Source: Terrimonas_A sp051954695
GTDB taxonomy: Bacteria > Bacteroidota > Bacteroidia > Chitinophagales > Chitinophagaceae
Reading direction: 5' to 3'
NCBI GenBank assembly: GCA_051954695.1
Contig: JBQCHL010000003.1
Coordinates: 15,674 to 79,673, forward strand
Length of the DNA: 64,000 nucleotides
Shown: positions 1 to 7,651 of the stretch, piece after piece
Layout of the letters: each line of letters opens with the position of its first letter
Position numbering within the stretch: the first letter of the stretch is position 1
Notes under the pieces: generated by a model
Seen by the model: only the letters and a program-made list of their open reading frames with translations
The model's database searches: none
What the model was told of the DNA's origin: nothing
Made by a program: the position numbers and the translations under genes

Positions 1-1
1 C

Positions 2-1411
2 GCCGATACACTGGCTTTAGCACCAGCCTCCGTACAAAAAGAACCTTATTTCCTGGTGGCTTACGGAGGATTGCTGCTGAATACCAATAAAACAGATAGT
101 GCCAAATGGTATTTCGAACAGGCCATGAATCTTACCAAGTCAAAAAATGCAGACATCCTTGCGGCTATTGCTGAAGCACATATCAATGCGGAGAAAGGAA
201 GCCCGGATTATGCATTGCAGATACTGGACATCGCACAAAAGAGAGATAAGAAGAATGCAGACCTCCTGGTGCTGGAGGGCAATGCTTACCGCCGCCTGCA
301 CAAAGGATCTGAAGCATACCAGGCATACCAGGAAGCACTTAACAAGGACAAGAACTCATCACAGGCTTATTATCAATTAGGCAGGATATTCCTGTCTCAA
401 AAGAATGCAGAGATGTACCTGGACTTTTTCAATAAATCCATTACTGCCAATAATTCATTTGCACCGGCTTATTATGCATTGTACAACCATTACCTGTACA
501 TTGATCCGGCCAAAGCAATGGAGTATTTTACTCAATACAAATCGCATGCAGACAAAACCCCGCAGGATGATTATGACCAAACAGATCTCCTGTATCTCAC
601 CAAACAATATGAACCCGCTATTCAACACGCCAGGAACCTGATCAGCCGTGATGGAGATAAAGTGCAGTCACGTTTATACAAACTGATCGCTTATTCCTAT
701 GAAGAAATGAAGGATACGGCTACTGCCATAGGCTTCATGCAGCAATACTTCCAGAATGAGGTAGACAGCAATATCATTCTGAAAGACTATGAAAACATGT
801 CCACACTTTTCACCGCTACCGGCAAACCCGATTCAGCCATGTTCTACCTGGAAAAAGGATTGGGACTGGTAAAAGATGAAGAGGGTTTATACGCCCATTA
901 TCAAACCCTTTCACGGCTTGCGAAGCAGGTGAATGATAATGCAGCCGAAGCAAAATGGCTGGGCAAATTTTATATGGGCAACAGCAAAGCAACCAATGTT
1001 CATCTGTTCAACTGGGGTCTTGCCTGTTATAAAGCCGGTCAGTATCCGCAAGCAGATTCTGTCTTCGGTTTGTATGCTGAAAAATATCCTGAACAGAAAA
1101 CTTATGGCTACTACTGGCAGGCCCGCAGCAATGCGGCTATTGATACAGCTATGGTGGAAGGCCTCGCTATACCACATTATCAGAAACTCGTACAGTCTAT
1201 CGACTCTCTTGCAGCACCTTCTGCTTCAGATAAAAAATGGCTGATCGAAGCATATAACTATATGGCGGCTTATGAAACCAATACTAAAAAGGATTATCCT
1301 GCAGCCATAGAGTATTTCAAGAAAATACTCGTAGTTGATCCGGCAAATGAAACTGCACAAAAATATATCACTATGCTGGAAAAAATGACGACAAGTACAA
1401 GTGGTAAATAA
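2..1411 (+). CDS. TPR-repeat protein, 5' end missing (runs off left edge)
   Basis: The frame is open from base 2 to the stop at 1409-1411, and the first codon inside the window that could start translation is only a GTG at 56, so the gene begins outside the window. The visible ~470 residues are almost entirely tetratricopeptide-type helical pairs, with recurring patterns such as A-x-x-Y-x-x-A-L and Y-x-L-G-x-I and the terminal unit AIEYFKKILVVDPANETAQ. TPR solenoids act as protein-protein scaffolds; in Bacteroidota such proteins are often periplasmic or outer-membrane associated. The N terminus is not visible, so localisation is unknown. gpsA follows after 44 bases on the same strand and may be co-transcribed. 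Partner and role are unknown. Confidence 0.85.
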   Translation, partial: ADTLALAPASVQKEPYFLVAYGGLLLNTNKTDSAKWYFEQAMNLTKSKNADILAAIAEAHINAEKGSPDYALQILDIAQKRDKKNADLLVLEGNAYRRLHKGSEAYQAYQEALNKDKNSSQAYYQLGRIFLSQKNAEMYLDFFNKSITANNSFAPAYYALYNHYLYIDPAKAMEYFTQYKSHADKTPQDDYDQTDLLYLTKQYEPAIQHARNLISRDGDKVQSRLYKLIAYSYEEMKDTATAIGFMQQYFQNEVDSNIILKDYENMSTLFTATGKPDSAMFYLEKGLGLVKDEEGLYAHYQTLSRLAKQVNDNAAEAKWLGKFYMGNSKATNVHLFNWGLACYKAGQYPQADSVFGLYAEKYPEQKTYGYYWQARSNAAIDTAMVEGLAIPHYQKLVQSIDSLAAPSASDKKWLIEAYNYMAAYETNTKKDYPAAIEYFKKILVVDPANETAQKYITMLEKMTTSTSGK

Positions 1412-1455
1412 CAGATGAAACTGTTGTTTACCATTTGAATCGTCTGCTCTTTATT

Positions 1456-2451
1456 ATGCTTAAGCGTGTATCGGTCATAGGAAGTGGTAGTTGGGGGACG
1501 GCGCTGGTGAAAATATTTTCAGACAGCGGGACGCCTGTTTCCTGGCTGGTCCGGAATCCGGAGCAGCAGTTATTCATACAAACAAGCGGCCATAATCCGC
1601 GCTACCTGAGTTTTGCACCATTGAGAATGAAATATATTCAGCCTGCAGCAGATCCGCTGCAGGCTGTTAAAGGATCAGACCTGGTGATCTTTGCTGTGCC
1701 CTCTGCATATCTCGAGCAAAATCTTCAGCGGCTGGATAATGCCTGGCTGGGTGATAAACACCTGGCAGTGTCTATCAAAGGATTTATTCCGGGCAGTGGT
1801 TGCACTCCCAGCCAGTATTTAAGCCGAAAATTCAGCCGTGAAGAATCAACTATCTCTGTCATTGCAGGGGCATGCCAGGCTGAAGAAATAGCTGCGCAAA
1901 AAAAAACATTCATCACTGTTTGCGGAACAGATCCCTCCTGGATAAAAAAGATCAGCACAACCCTTAACAATACATCATACGTACAAACGATTTCCAATGC
2001 AGATCCTGTTGGAGTGGAATATGCTGCGATCCTGAAAAACATTATCGGCATTGCTACCGGCATCGCCAGTGGTTTACAATATGGAAAGAATTTCCAGGCT
2101 ACACTGATCGCCAATGCCATGAGGGAGATCAAAGAATTCCTTAACAATATTTTACCAGCTCAGCGTGATCTTTTTGCCTCTGCTTATTGCGTAGACATAC
2201 TTGCCACTGCTTATGCCGAAGAGAATTGCAATCGTATTCTCGGCACATTGGTAGGACGTGGTATACATGTCAATAAAGCATTACAAACTCTTACTCCTAT
2301 AGCTGAAGGATTCCAGGCTTCGAAGGAATTATTGCCTGTGTTAAAAGATATACCGGTTACCATGCCTATCATCAATTGCGTTTATCGCATTCTTCATAAA
2401 CACGCAAGTCCTATCACGGAGTTCAATCTGCTCGAGAAACATCTTACCTGA
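1456..2451 (+). CDS. gpsA: NAD(P)H-dependent glycerol-3-phosphate dehydrogenase
   Basis: Cytosolic enzyme that reduces dihydroxyacetone phosphate to sn-glycerol 3-phosphate, the backbone precursor of phospholipids. The 331-residue length fits the family. The Rossmann nucleotide-binding motif GSGSWGT is at residues 9-15, and the catalytic lysine is K194 in the segment AAILKNIIGIATGIASG. I chose the ATG at 1456 because it puts the Rossmann strand (MLKRVSVIGSG) directly at the N terminus; an upstream TTG at 1435 is less likely. The plsY gene product, which uses glycerol 3-phosphate, is encoded elsewhere in this window (20584-21246, opposite strand). Confidence 0.95.
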   Translation: MLKRVSVIGSGSWGTALVKIFSDSGTPVSWLVRNPEQQLFIQTSGHNPRYLSFAPLRMKYIQPAADPLQAVKGSDLVIFAVPSAYLEQNLQRLDNAWLGDKHLAVSIKGFIPGSGCTPSQYLSRKFSREESTISVIAGACQAEEIAAQKKTFITVCGTDPSWIKKISTTLNNTSYVQTISNADPVGVEYAAILKNIIGIATGIASGLQYGKNFQATLIANAMREIKEFLNNILPAQRDLFASAYCVDILATAYAEENCNRILGTLVGRGIHVNKALQTLTPIAEGFQASKELLPVLKDIPVTMPIINCVYRILHKHASPITEFNLLEKHLT

Positions 2452-2628
2452 TCGATCACAGTTTATATAATCAAAAACTGCTATGGCATAGTCCTTGTAA
2501 ACTCTAACACGCTAACAAATTCATATCACAAGTAGCGCTTAAGATAGTGGACAGTTTCGCGTAATTCATTCAATTAATAATAACGCTGATCATTCACGTG
2601 TCACTATATGCGTAAAAATTTGCTAACC

Positions 2629-2952
2629 ATGAAAAAAGCCAGATTGACTTTGGCGGCTCTTGCAATATCTGCCGCCACATTATTTTCGTTCAAAGCCTTT
2701 GAAGGCGGTACTGTAAAAGGTACAGTAACTCCTGCTGACAAAGCAGTGCGTGCATGGGCTATATCTGAAACAGATACAGTGCGTGCTGATGTACAGAACG
2801 GTGCATTCGAGATCAAAGATGTTAAACCCGGTAACTACAATGTTATCATCGAAGCACAGGAACCTTTTGCCAACACACGTAAAAAAGATGTGGTGGTAAC
2901 AGAAGGACAAACTACTGATGTGGGCGAAATTCAATTACAGCCCAAAAACTAA
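2629..2952 (+). CDS. Small exported carboxypeptidase-regulatory-like protein
   Basis: A 107-residue protein with a clear Sec signal peptide (MKKARLTLAALAISAATLFS, cleavage near residue 23) followed by one beta-sandwich domain of the carboxypeptidase-regulatory-like/transthyretin-like type: GTVKGTVTPADKAV, FEIKDVKPGNYNVIIEA and TTDVGEIQLQ are the usual strand landmarks. An in-frame ATG at 2608 exists, but 2629 gives a standard signal peptide. It is followed by a strong terminator at 2980, so it is probably the last or only gene of its unit. The specific role is unknown; such domains often bind or decorate cell-surface proteins. Confidence 0.8.
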   Translation: MKKARLTLAALAISAATLFSFKAFEGGTVKGTVTPADKAVRAWAISETDTVRADVQNGAFEIKDVKPGNYNVIIEAQEPFANTRKKDVVVTEGQTTDVGEIQLQPKN

Positions 2953-2979
2953 AAACGGAGTTCGTTTCCAATTGACAGG

Positions 2980-3017
2980 GGTGCCGGTCAGCAGTTGCTG
3001 ACCGGCACCTTTTTTTA
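2980..3017 (+). terminator. Rho-independent terminator after the small exported protein
   Basis: GGTGCCGGTCAGCA and TGCTGACCGGCACC form a strong GC-rich hairpin followed directly by a run of seven T. Confidence 0.9.
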
Positions 3018-3056
3018 TTACTCTGTTGACAAAATAAAGTATGATCTGCTCCGCAT

Positions 3057-3126
3057 ACTCCCTTCCCGTCCTTCCCGCCTTACCGGTAAGTTGTTCCCGG
3101 TAAGGCGGGAAGGACGGGAAGGGAGT
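3057..3126. repeat. Perfect 30-bp inverted repeat (long hairpin)
   Basis: Bases 3057-3086 are the exact reverse complement of 3097-3126, with a 10-base loop (TAAGTTGTTC). The arms carry the purine/pyrimidine-rich core CCCGTCCTTCCCGCC. There is no T tract on either side typical of a simple terminator. Confidence 0.9.
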
Positions 3127-3291
3127 CTTAAAGTAGAATCATACTCAAAAAATATTAATATTAAATTCGGTCAACATACGTAATTATTTATATAACATAT
3201 TATTAATCAAATAATTACACCCTGTTAAGAAATATTTTGTTTCCGCCTTTTTGTTTTAGACTGGAAAACCCGTCAATTCACTAATTTTGGA

Positions 3292-3299
3292 TTACCCCA
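3292..3299 (+). promoter_or_regulatory. Candidate -7 element TAATTTTG
   Basis: Matches the Bacteroidota -7 consensus TAnnTTTG about 120 bases upstream of the acidic protein gene at 3419. No clear -33 TTTG at the usual spacing. Confidence 0.4.
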
Positions 3300-3418
3300 C
3301 TAGCCCGATTAAATTCTCCCGTTACAAAACTGCTGAACTAACCCCCTGGGTGCATGAGAAGAACTACCAGGCGACCGGTAGAAAAGACAAAGAATATTAA
3401 AATAAAGGGAGGAGATGT

Positions 3419-3685
3419 ATGTACACTTATGATTTGCTGGAAAATGGATGCCATTACCTTGTAAAAGAAAATGAAGATTCGCCGATTGCCCTCATTAAAG
3501 TGGCAGTTGAAACGGATCATTGCCTGTTCATTCAACGCTTTGATGACCCCACGCAAACCGAATGGAAACTGAAAAAAGACACGCTATTCGATATTATCGA
3601 ATGCCTGAGCGACGAAGCGGTAAAAGCCTGGGAAGAGCATTACAGCAGCGAAGACGCCTATTACGAGGAAGAAGATGATGATTGA
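3419..3685 (+). CDS. Small acidic protein of unknown function
   Basis: An 88-residue soluble protein with no signal peptide and no membrane segment. The N-terminal half looks like a compact alpha/beta domain (YDLLENGCHYLVKENE, IALIKVAVETDHCLF) and the C terminus is very acidic (SSEDAYYEEEDDD). The start is well supported by GGGAGGAG at 3407-3414, a Shine-Dalgarno sequence much stronger than is normal in this phylum. It is monocistronic, lying between an upstream -7-like element and a terminator at 3719. I do not recognise a named family. Confidence 0.75.
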   Translation: MYTYDLLENGCHYLVKENEDSPIALIKVAVETDHCLFIQRFDDPTQTEWKLKKDTLFDIIECLSDEAVKAWEEHYSSEDAYYEEEDDD

Positions 3686-3718
3686 TCATAGCTGAACCAT
3701 TCATGTATTTAATGCACT

Positions 3719-3765
3719 ACGGTGATTAGAAAAGACTATTTTTAGTCAAACTAATCACCGTTTTT
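3719..3765 (+). terminator. Terminator after the acidic protein gene
   Basis: ACGGTGATTAG (3719-3729) pairs with CTAATCACCGT (3751-3761), with an inner GACT/AGTC stem, and runs into TTTTT. An ATG at 3766 immediately after the T tract is therefore unlikely to be the start of the next gene. Confidence 0.85.
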
Positions 3766-3783
3766 ATGTTCAACACAATCATC

Positions 3784-5229
3784 ATGAGAAAACTATTTAC
3801 TTTACTCAGTCTGGGCTCCTTTCTTGTCTGTACCGCACAGGCAGACCTGCCCACTGATTATCTTCCCAAAGAATTCCATGCCGGCCGCCGTGCCGCACTC
3901 CGGCAACTGATGCCGGCCAATTCGGTCACTGTGGTTTTTGCCTACCCAACCCGCACATTCTCTAATGATGTGGACTATCTCTATCACCAGAACCCGGATA
4001 TGTACTATTTCAGCGGCTATAAAGAGCCTCAATCCATGCTGCTGATATTTAAAGATGAACAAACAGATTCCGCTGGTCATAAATACTCCGAAGTCCTTTT
4101 TGTACAAAAAAAGAATGCACAGGCCGAACAATGGACAGGCCGCAGGCTGGGCGTAGAAGGAGCCAAGGAAAAACTTGGCATCCCCATGTCGTTCAATGGA
4201 GAGGATTTCAAGAATTTCAATGTAGACTTCACCCGTTTTGATAAGATCATCTTTGACCGCTTACCAGCAGATCTTGCTGATAATCCCCGCGACAAAGCAG
4301 AGCTTTTCGATCTCATTGCACAGTTCAAACAGAAAGCTGCGATGCCGGAAGACTATTCCAAAGATGCCCGGTTCGATAACCGTGCTTTCCGCCAGCTTAC
4401 CGGCACCCTGCGTGAAATAAAAACACCGGAAGAATTGACCCTTCTCCGCAAAGCCGTGGAAATATCCTGCCAGGGTCAGAATGAAGTGATGAAAGTAGTG
4501 CGCCCTGATATGAGCGAACTGGAGATCCAGGGGCTGCATGAATACGTACATAAGAAATATGGCGCAGAAGAAGTGGGCTACGGCTCTATTGTAGGCGCCG
4601 GAGAAAATGGGTGTGTGCTGCACTACATGGAAAACACGAAAACAAAAGTGGGCACATCCCTCCTGCTTATGGACGTGGGTGCTGAATATCATGGCTACAC
4701 TGCAGACGTTACCCGCACTATCCCTGCCGGCGGTAAATTCTCTGCAGAAGAAAAGATCATTTACCAACTCGTTTATGATGCCCAGGAAGCAGCTTTCAAA
4801 TTATTGAAAGACGGAGCCAAGTGGAGTGATGCTGGCCAGGCCGCCAAAGATGTGATCGCTGAAGGCCTGCTGAAGAATGGCATTATCAAAAATAAAAATG
4901 AAGTGGGCCGTTATTATCCCCATGGCCTCTCCCATCATATCGGCCTTGACGTACACGATCGCGGTAATTCCCCTGTGCTTAAAAAAGATATGGTGATCAC
5001 TATTGAACCAGGCATTTATATTCCTGAAGGAAGTGATTGCGATAAAAAATGGTGGAGCATTGCAGTACGTATCGAAGACGATGCACTGATCACGCAAAAC
5101 GGGTATGAATTACTTTCTTCTTTTGCACCGCGCTCTATCGAAGCAATTGAAAAAATGATCGCGCAGAAAAGTGCGCTGGATGATTTTAAATTGCCGCCAC
5201 TTAAATCAGCAGAGAAAAAAGGATTCTGA
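3784..5229 (+). CDS. Exported Xaa-Pro aminopeptidase (M24B, aminopeptidase P type)
   Basis: Removes the N-terminal residue from peptides with proline in position two. The 481-residue protein has a signal peptide (residues 1-20, ending VCTAQA), so it probably acts in the periplasm. An N-terminal creatinase-like domain is followed by the pita-bread catalytic domain. The five dinuclear-metal ligands are visible: D297 and D308 (MDVGAEYHGYTADVTRT), H384 (HGLSHHIGLDVHDRG), E408 (TIEPGIYIPEG) and E431 (VRIEDD). Spacings agree well with E. coli PepP. The ATG at 3784 was chosen because the ATG at 3766 abuts the upstream terminator. The aldo/keto reductase follows almost immediately, suggesting co-transcription. 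Confidence 0.93.
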   Translation: MRKLFTLLSLGSFLVCTAQADLPTDYLPKEFHAGRRAALRQLMPANSVTVVFAYPTRTFSNDVDYLYHQNPDMYYFSGYKEPQSMLLIFKDEQTDSAGHKYSEVLFVQKKNAQAEQWTGRRLGVEGAKEKLGIPMSFNGEDFKNFNVDFTRFDKIIFDRLPADLADNPRDKAELFDLIAQFKQKAAMPEDYSKDARFDNRAFRQLTGTLREIKTPEELTLLRKAVEISCQGQNEVMKVVRPDMSELEIQGLHEYVHKKYGAEEVGYGSIVGAGENGCVLHYMENTKTKVGTSLLLMDVGAEYHGYTADVTRTIPAGGKFSAEEKIIYQLVYDAQEAAFKLLKDGAKWSDAGQAAKDVIAEGLLKNGIIKNKNEVGRYYPHGLSHHIGLDVHDRGNSPVLKKDMVITIEPGIYIPEGSDCDKKWWSIAVRIEDDALITQNGYELLSSFAPRSIEAIEKMIAQKSALDDFKLPPLKSAEKKGF

Positions 5230-5237
5230 TCTTGAGC

Positions 5238-6128
5238 ATGCAATATCAATTACTCGGTAAGTCTGAACTGCGAGTTTCTGTTATAGGCTTTGGATGCATG
5301 TCGCTCAAGCCGGGCCAACCGGAAAGCAGCACATTGCTTCACCGTGCTATAGAACTGGGCATTAATTTCTTCGACACTGCTGACCTCTACGATAAAGGAG
5401 CAAACGAAGAAATGGTGGGTGCTGCGTTAAAAGCCAAACGGAAAACAATTCTCCTGGCCTCCAAAGTGGGGAATCAATGGCGTGCCGATGGCAGTGGCTG
5501 GGACTGGAATGCCCGGAAAGAGTATATCCTGTCCTCGATCGATAAAAGCCTGCAAAGGCTGCAAACAGACTATATAGACCTTTATCAGTTGCACGGAGGA
5601 ATGATCACCGATAATATTGATGAAGCTATCGAAGCATTCGAATCCCTGAAACGACAGGGTAAAATAAGGGCCTATGGCATTTCTTCCATACGGCCGAATG
5701 TGATAAGGGAATATATAAAACGCTCTTCTATCGATACCGTGATGATGCAATACAGCCTGCTCGACCGCCGCCCCGAAGAGGAATGCCTGGGGTTGTTGAA
5801 AGAGCATAACATCACTGTATTAAGCCGTGGCGCATTGGCCCAGGGGTTATTAATAGATAAGCCGGCAAAAGATTACCTGGGGCATTCCGCCACAGAAGTA
5901 AAGAAAGCTGCTGAAAAGGTAAACGGGCTATCAAGTTCTGTACGCAGTGCTGCCCAAACTGCTTTAAGCTTTGTGTTGCAGCAGGTACCTGTGGCCATAG
6001 CAGGAATAAGAACAATGGACCAACTGGAAGAACTGGCAGCTACTATAAATAAACCACGGCTTACTGAAAAGGAGATGCAAGAATTAAAAGAATCAGCACC
6101 TGCACTCACTTACCAGGAACACAGGTAA
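5238..6128 (+). CDS. Aldo/keto reductase family protein
   Basis: A 296-residue TIM-barrel oxidoreductase expected to reduce aldehydes or ketones with NADPH. The catalytic tetrad is complete: D46 and Y51 (FFDTADLYDKG), K76 (LLASKVGNQW) and H119 (LYQLHGG). The N terminus (YQLLGKSELRVSVIGFGCM) is typical of the bacterial YajO/YhdN-like group. It starts 8 bases after the peptidase stop; a TTG at 5232 is an alternative start. The substrate cannot be told from sequence. A palindromic repeat at 6142 follows and probably terminates transcription. Confidence 0.9.
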   Translation: MQYQLLGKSELRVSVIGFGCMSLKPGQPESSTLLHRAIELGINFFDTADLYDKGANEEMVGAALKAKRKTILLASKVGNQWRADGSGWDWNARKEYILSSIDKSLQRLQTDYIDLYQLHGGMITDNIDEAIEAFESLKRQGKIRAYGISSIRPNVIREYIKRSSIDTVMMQYSLLDRRPEEECLGLLKEHNITVLSRGALAQGLLIDKPAKDYLGHSATEVKKAAEKVNGLSSSVRSAAQTALSFVLQQVPVAIAGIRTMDQLEELAATINKPRLTEKEMQELKESAPALTYQEHR

Positions 6129-6141
6129 TTTCCCACAGCAT

Positions 6142-6209
6142 ATATTCCACAAAGACACAAAGAGCACGAAGGATTTTTTCTTCGTGCTCTTTGTGTCTTT
6201 GTGGAATAT
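6142..6209. repeat. Perfect 30-bp palindrome of the CACAAAG family; likely bidirectional terminator
   Basis: Bases 6142-6171 are the exact reverse complement of 6180-6209 with an 8-base T-rich loop. The arm contains CCACAAAGACACAAAGAGCA, almost identical to the repeat at 60667 and related to the one at 35676. It lies between convergent genes. Confidence 0.9.
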
Positions 6210-6224
6210 CAATTTATAGCGGGA

Positions 6225-7499
6225 TCACGCTCTTTGCTGTGTAAAAGACCGCCCTGGTCTTTTACCTCCGCTTCTCCGGCTGTTATTGGCATAAGCAGCA
6301 TGATTAGCTGTAGTCGTTGCAGCAGATTGCTGCGACACGCCATGCATCAGCGGCACATCAAAGGGATGATCTTTCACCACCGGCACATTCTTACCGATCA
6401 GCTTTTGAATATCTTTTAAATAGATCTTCTCTTCATAATCGCAAAACGAAAAAGCAATACCGCTTGCGCCTGCACGGCCTGTTCGTCCGATACGGTGCAC
6501 GTAAGTTTCCGGCACATTGGGAAGATCATAATTGATCACGTGGGTCAGCTCATCAATATCAATTCCACGAGCTGCGATATCTGTTGCAACAAGTATCCTT
6601 GTCTTGCGTGTTTTGAAATTGTTCAAAGCCGACTGGCGGGCATTCTGTGATTTGTTGCCATGGATCGCTTCTGCACGGATACCTGCTTTGCTTAAATCCC
6701 TTGCTACCCTGTCTGCACCATGCTTGGTGCGCGCAAATACCAGCGCCGTTTTAATGGATGCATCCTGGAGGATATGCGTCAGCAATGGCCGTTTGTTTTG
6801 CTTTTCCACATAATACAAATGCTGTTGTATGGTATCTGCTGTAGAAGAAACAGGTGTTACTTCCACTTTCACCGGTTGATGCAGCAACAGGTTGGACAGT
6901 TGTTGTATTTCCGGCGGCATTGTTGCAGAAAAGAATAATGTTTGTCTTTTCGTCGGTAATTTGGCGATCACCCTTCTTACATCATGCACAAAGCCCATAT
7001 CAAGCATACGGTCTGCTTCATCCAGTACAAAGTATTTAATGTCCTGCAGGGAAATGATACGTTGGTTCATCAGGTCAAGCAAACGGCCTGGTGTAGCCAC
7101 AAGTATATCCACACCACGGCGCAATGCGCCAACCTGGTGATACTGCGATACTCCGCCAAAGATCACGAGATGCCTTAAGTTAAGATAACGGCCATAAGCA
7201 TTGAAGCTTTCTCCGATCTGGATAGCCAGCTCACGTGTTGGTGTAAGTACCAGTGCTTTGATGCGATGACGGTTCTGCGGACCGGCAGCCTGCTCCTGTT
7301 GTTGCTGATGCATTAGCTGCAACATGGGGATAGCAAAAGCGGCGGTTTTTCCGGTGCCTGTCTGAGCACACCCAAGCAGATCTTTATGCGCTAAAATTGC
7401 CGGAATGGATTGTTGTTGAATAGGGGTAGGTGTTGTATAACCCTCTTCACCCAAAGCCTTCAATATAGGCTCAATGAGCGATAAATCGTTGAATAACAA
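6225..7499 (-). CDS. rhlE: DEAD-box ATP-dependent RNA helicase, RhlE type
   Basis: A 424-residue helicase expected to remodel structured RNA (ribosome assembly, mRNA decay). All core motifs are present in order: Q motif (YTTPTPIQQQSIP), Walker A (AQTGTGKT), PTRELA, DEAD, SAT, ARGIDI and HRIGRTGRAG. The C-terminal tail is short, basic and Gly/Arg rich (SRRSGGKRPGRSF), typical of RhlE. No ATG or GTG lies between the upstream in-frame stop and the conserved N terminus, so TTG at 7499 is the best start (LFNDLSLIEPILKAL). Confidence 0.93.
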   Translation of the reverse strand: MLFNDLSLIEPILKALGEEGYTTPTPIQQQSIPAILAHKDLLGCAQTGTGKTAAFAIPMLQLMHQQQQEQAAGPQNRHRIKALVLTPTRELAIQIGESFNAYGRYLNLRHLVIFGGVSQYHQVGALRRGVDILVATPGRLLDLMNQRIISLQDIKYFVLDEADRMLDMGFVHDVRRVIAKLPTKRQTLFFSATMPPEIQQLSNLLLHQPVKVEVTPVSSTADTIQQHLYYVEKQNKRPLLTHILQDASIKTALVFARTKHGADRVARDLSKAGIRAEAIHGNKSQNARQSALNNFKTRKTRILVATDIAARGIDIDELTHVINYDLPNVPETYVHRIGRTGRAGASGIAFSFCDYEEKIYLKDIQKLIGKNVPVVKDHPFDVPLMHGVSQQSAATTTANHAAYANNSRRSGGKRPGRSFTQQRA

Positions 7500-7651
7500 T
7501 GTAATAAAATTTACTTAAAAAATGTTGGTAAGGCTATCATCAAGAGAATGATACTTTACCTGCCTTACGTTACACCATCACGGATTTGAGTGGAATGGAT
7601 CAAACAAATAGAGTGAGAGATAACATATAGAAACACAAAGATAGTATTTTT

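Larger units (their letters stand above)
2953..3418. other. 466-base intergenic stretch
   Basis: No convincing gene. It holds a terminator (2980-3017), a perfect 30-bp inverted repeat (3057-3126), AT-rich sequence, a -7-like element TAATTTTG (3292-3299) and an unusually strong ribosome binding site (GGGAGGAG, 3407-3414) for the next gene. Confidence 0.7.

Noticed and set aside
2995..3183. Small open frame spanning the 30-bp palindrome
   Set aside because: It begins in the terminator and reads through a perfect inverted repeat; the peptide has no protein-like features.
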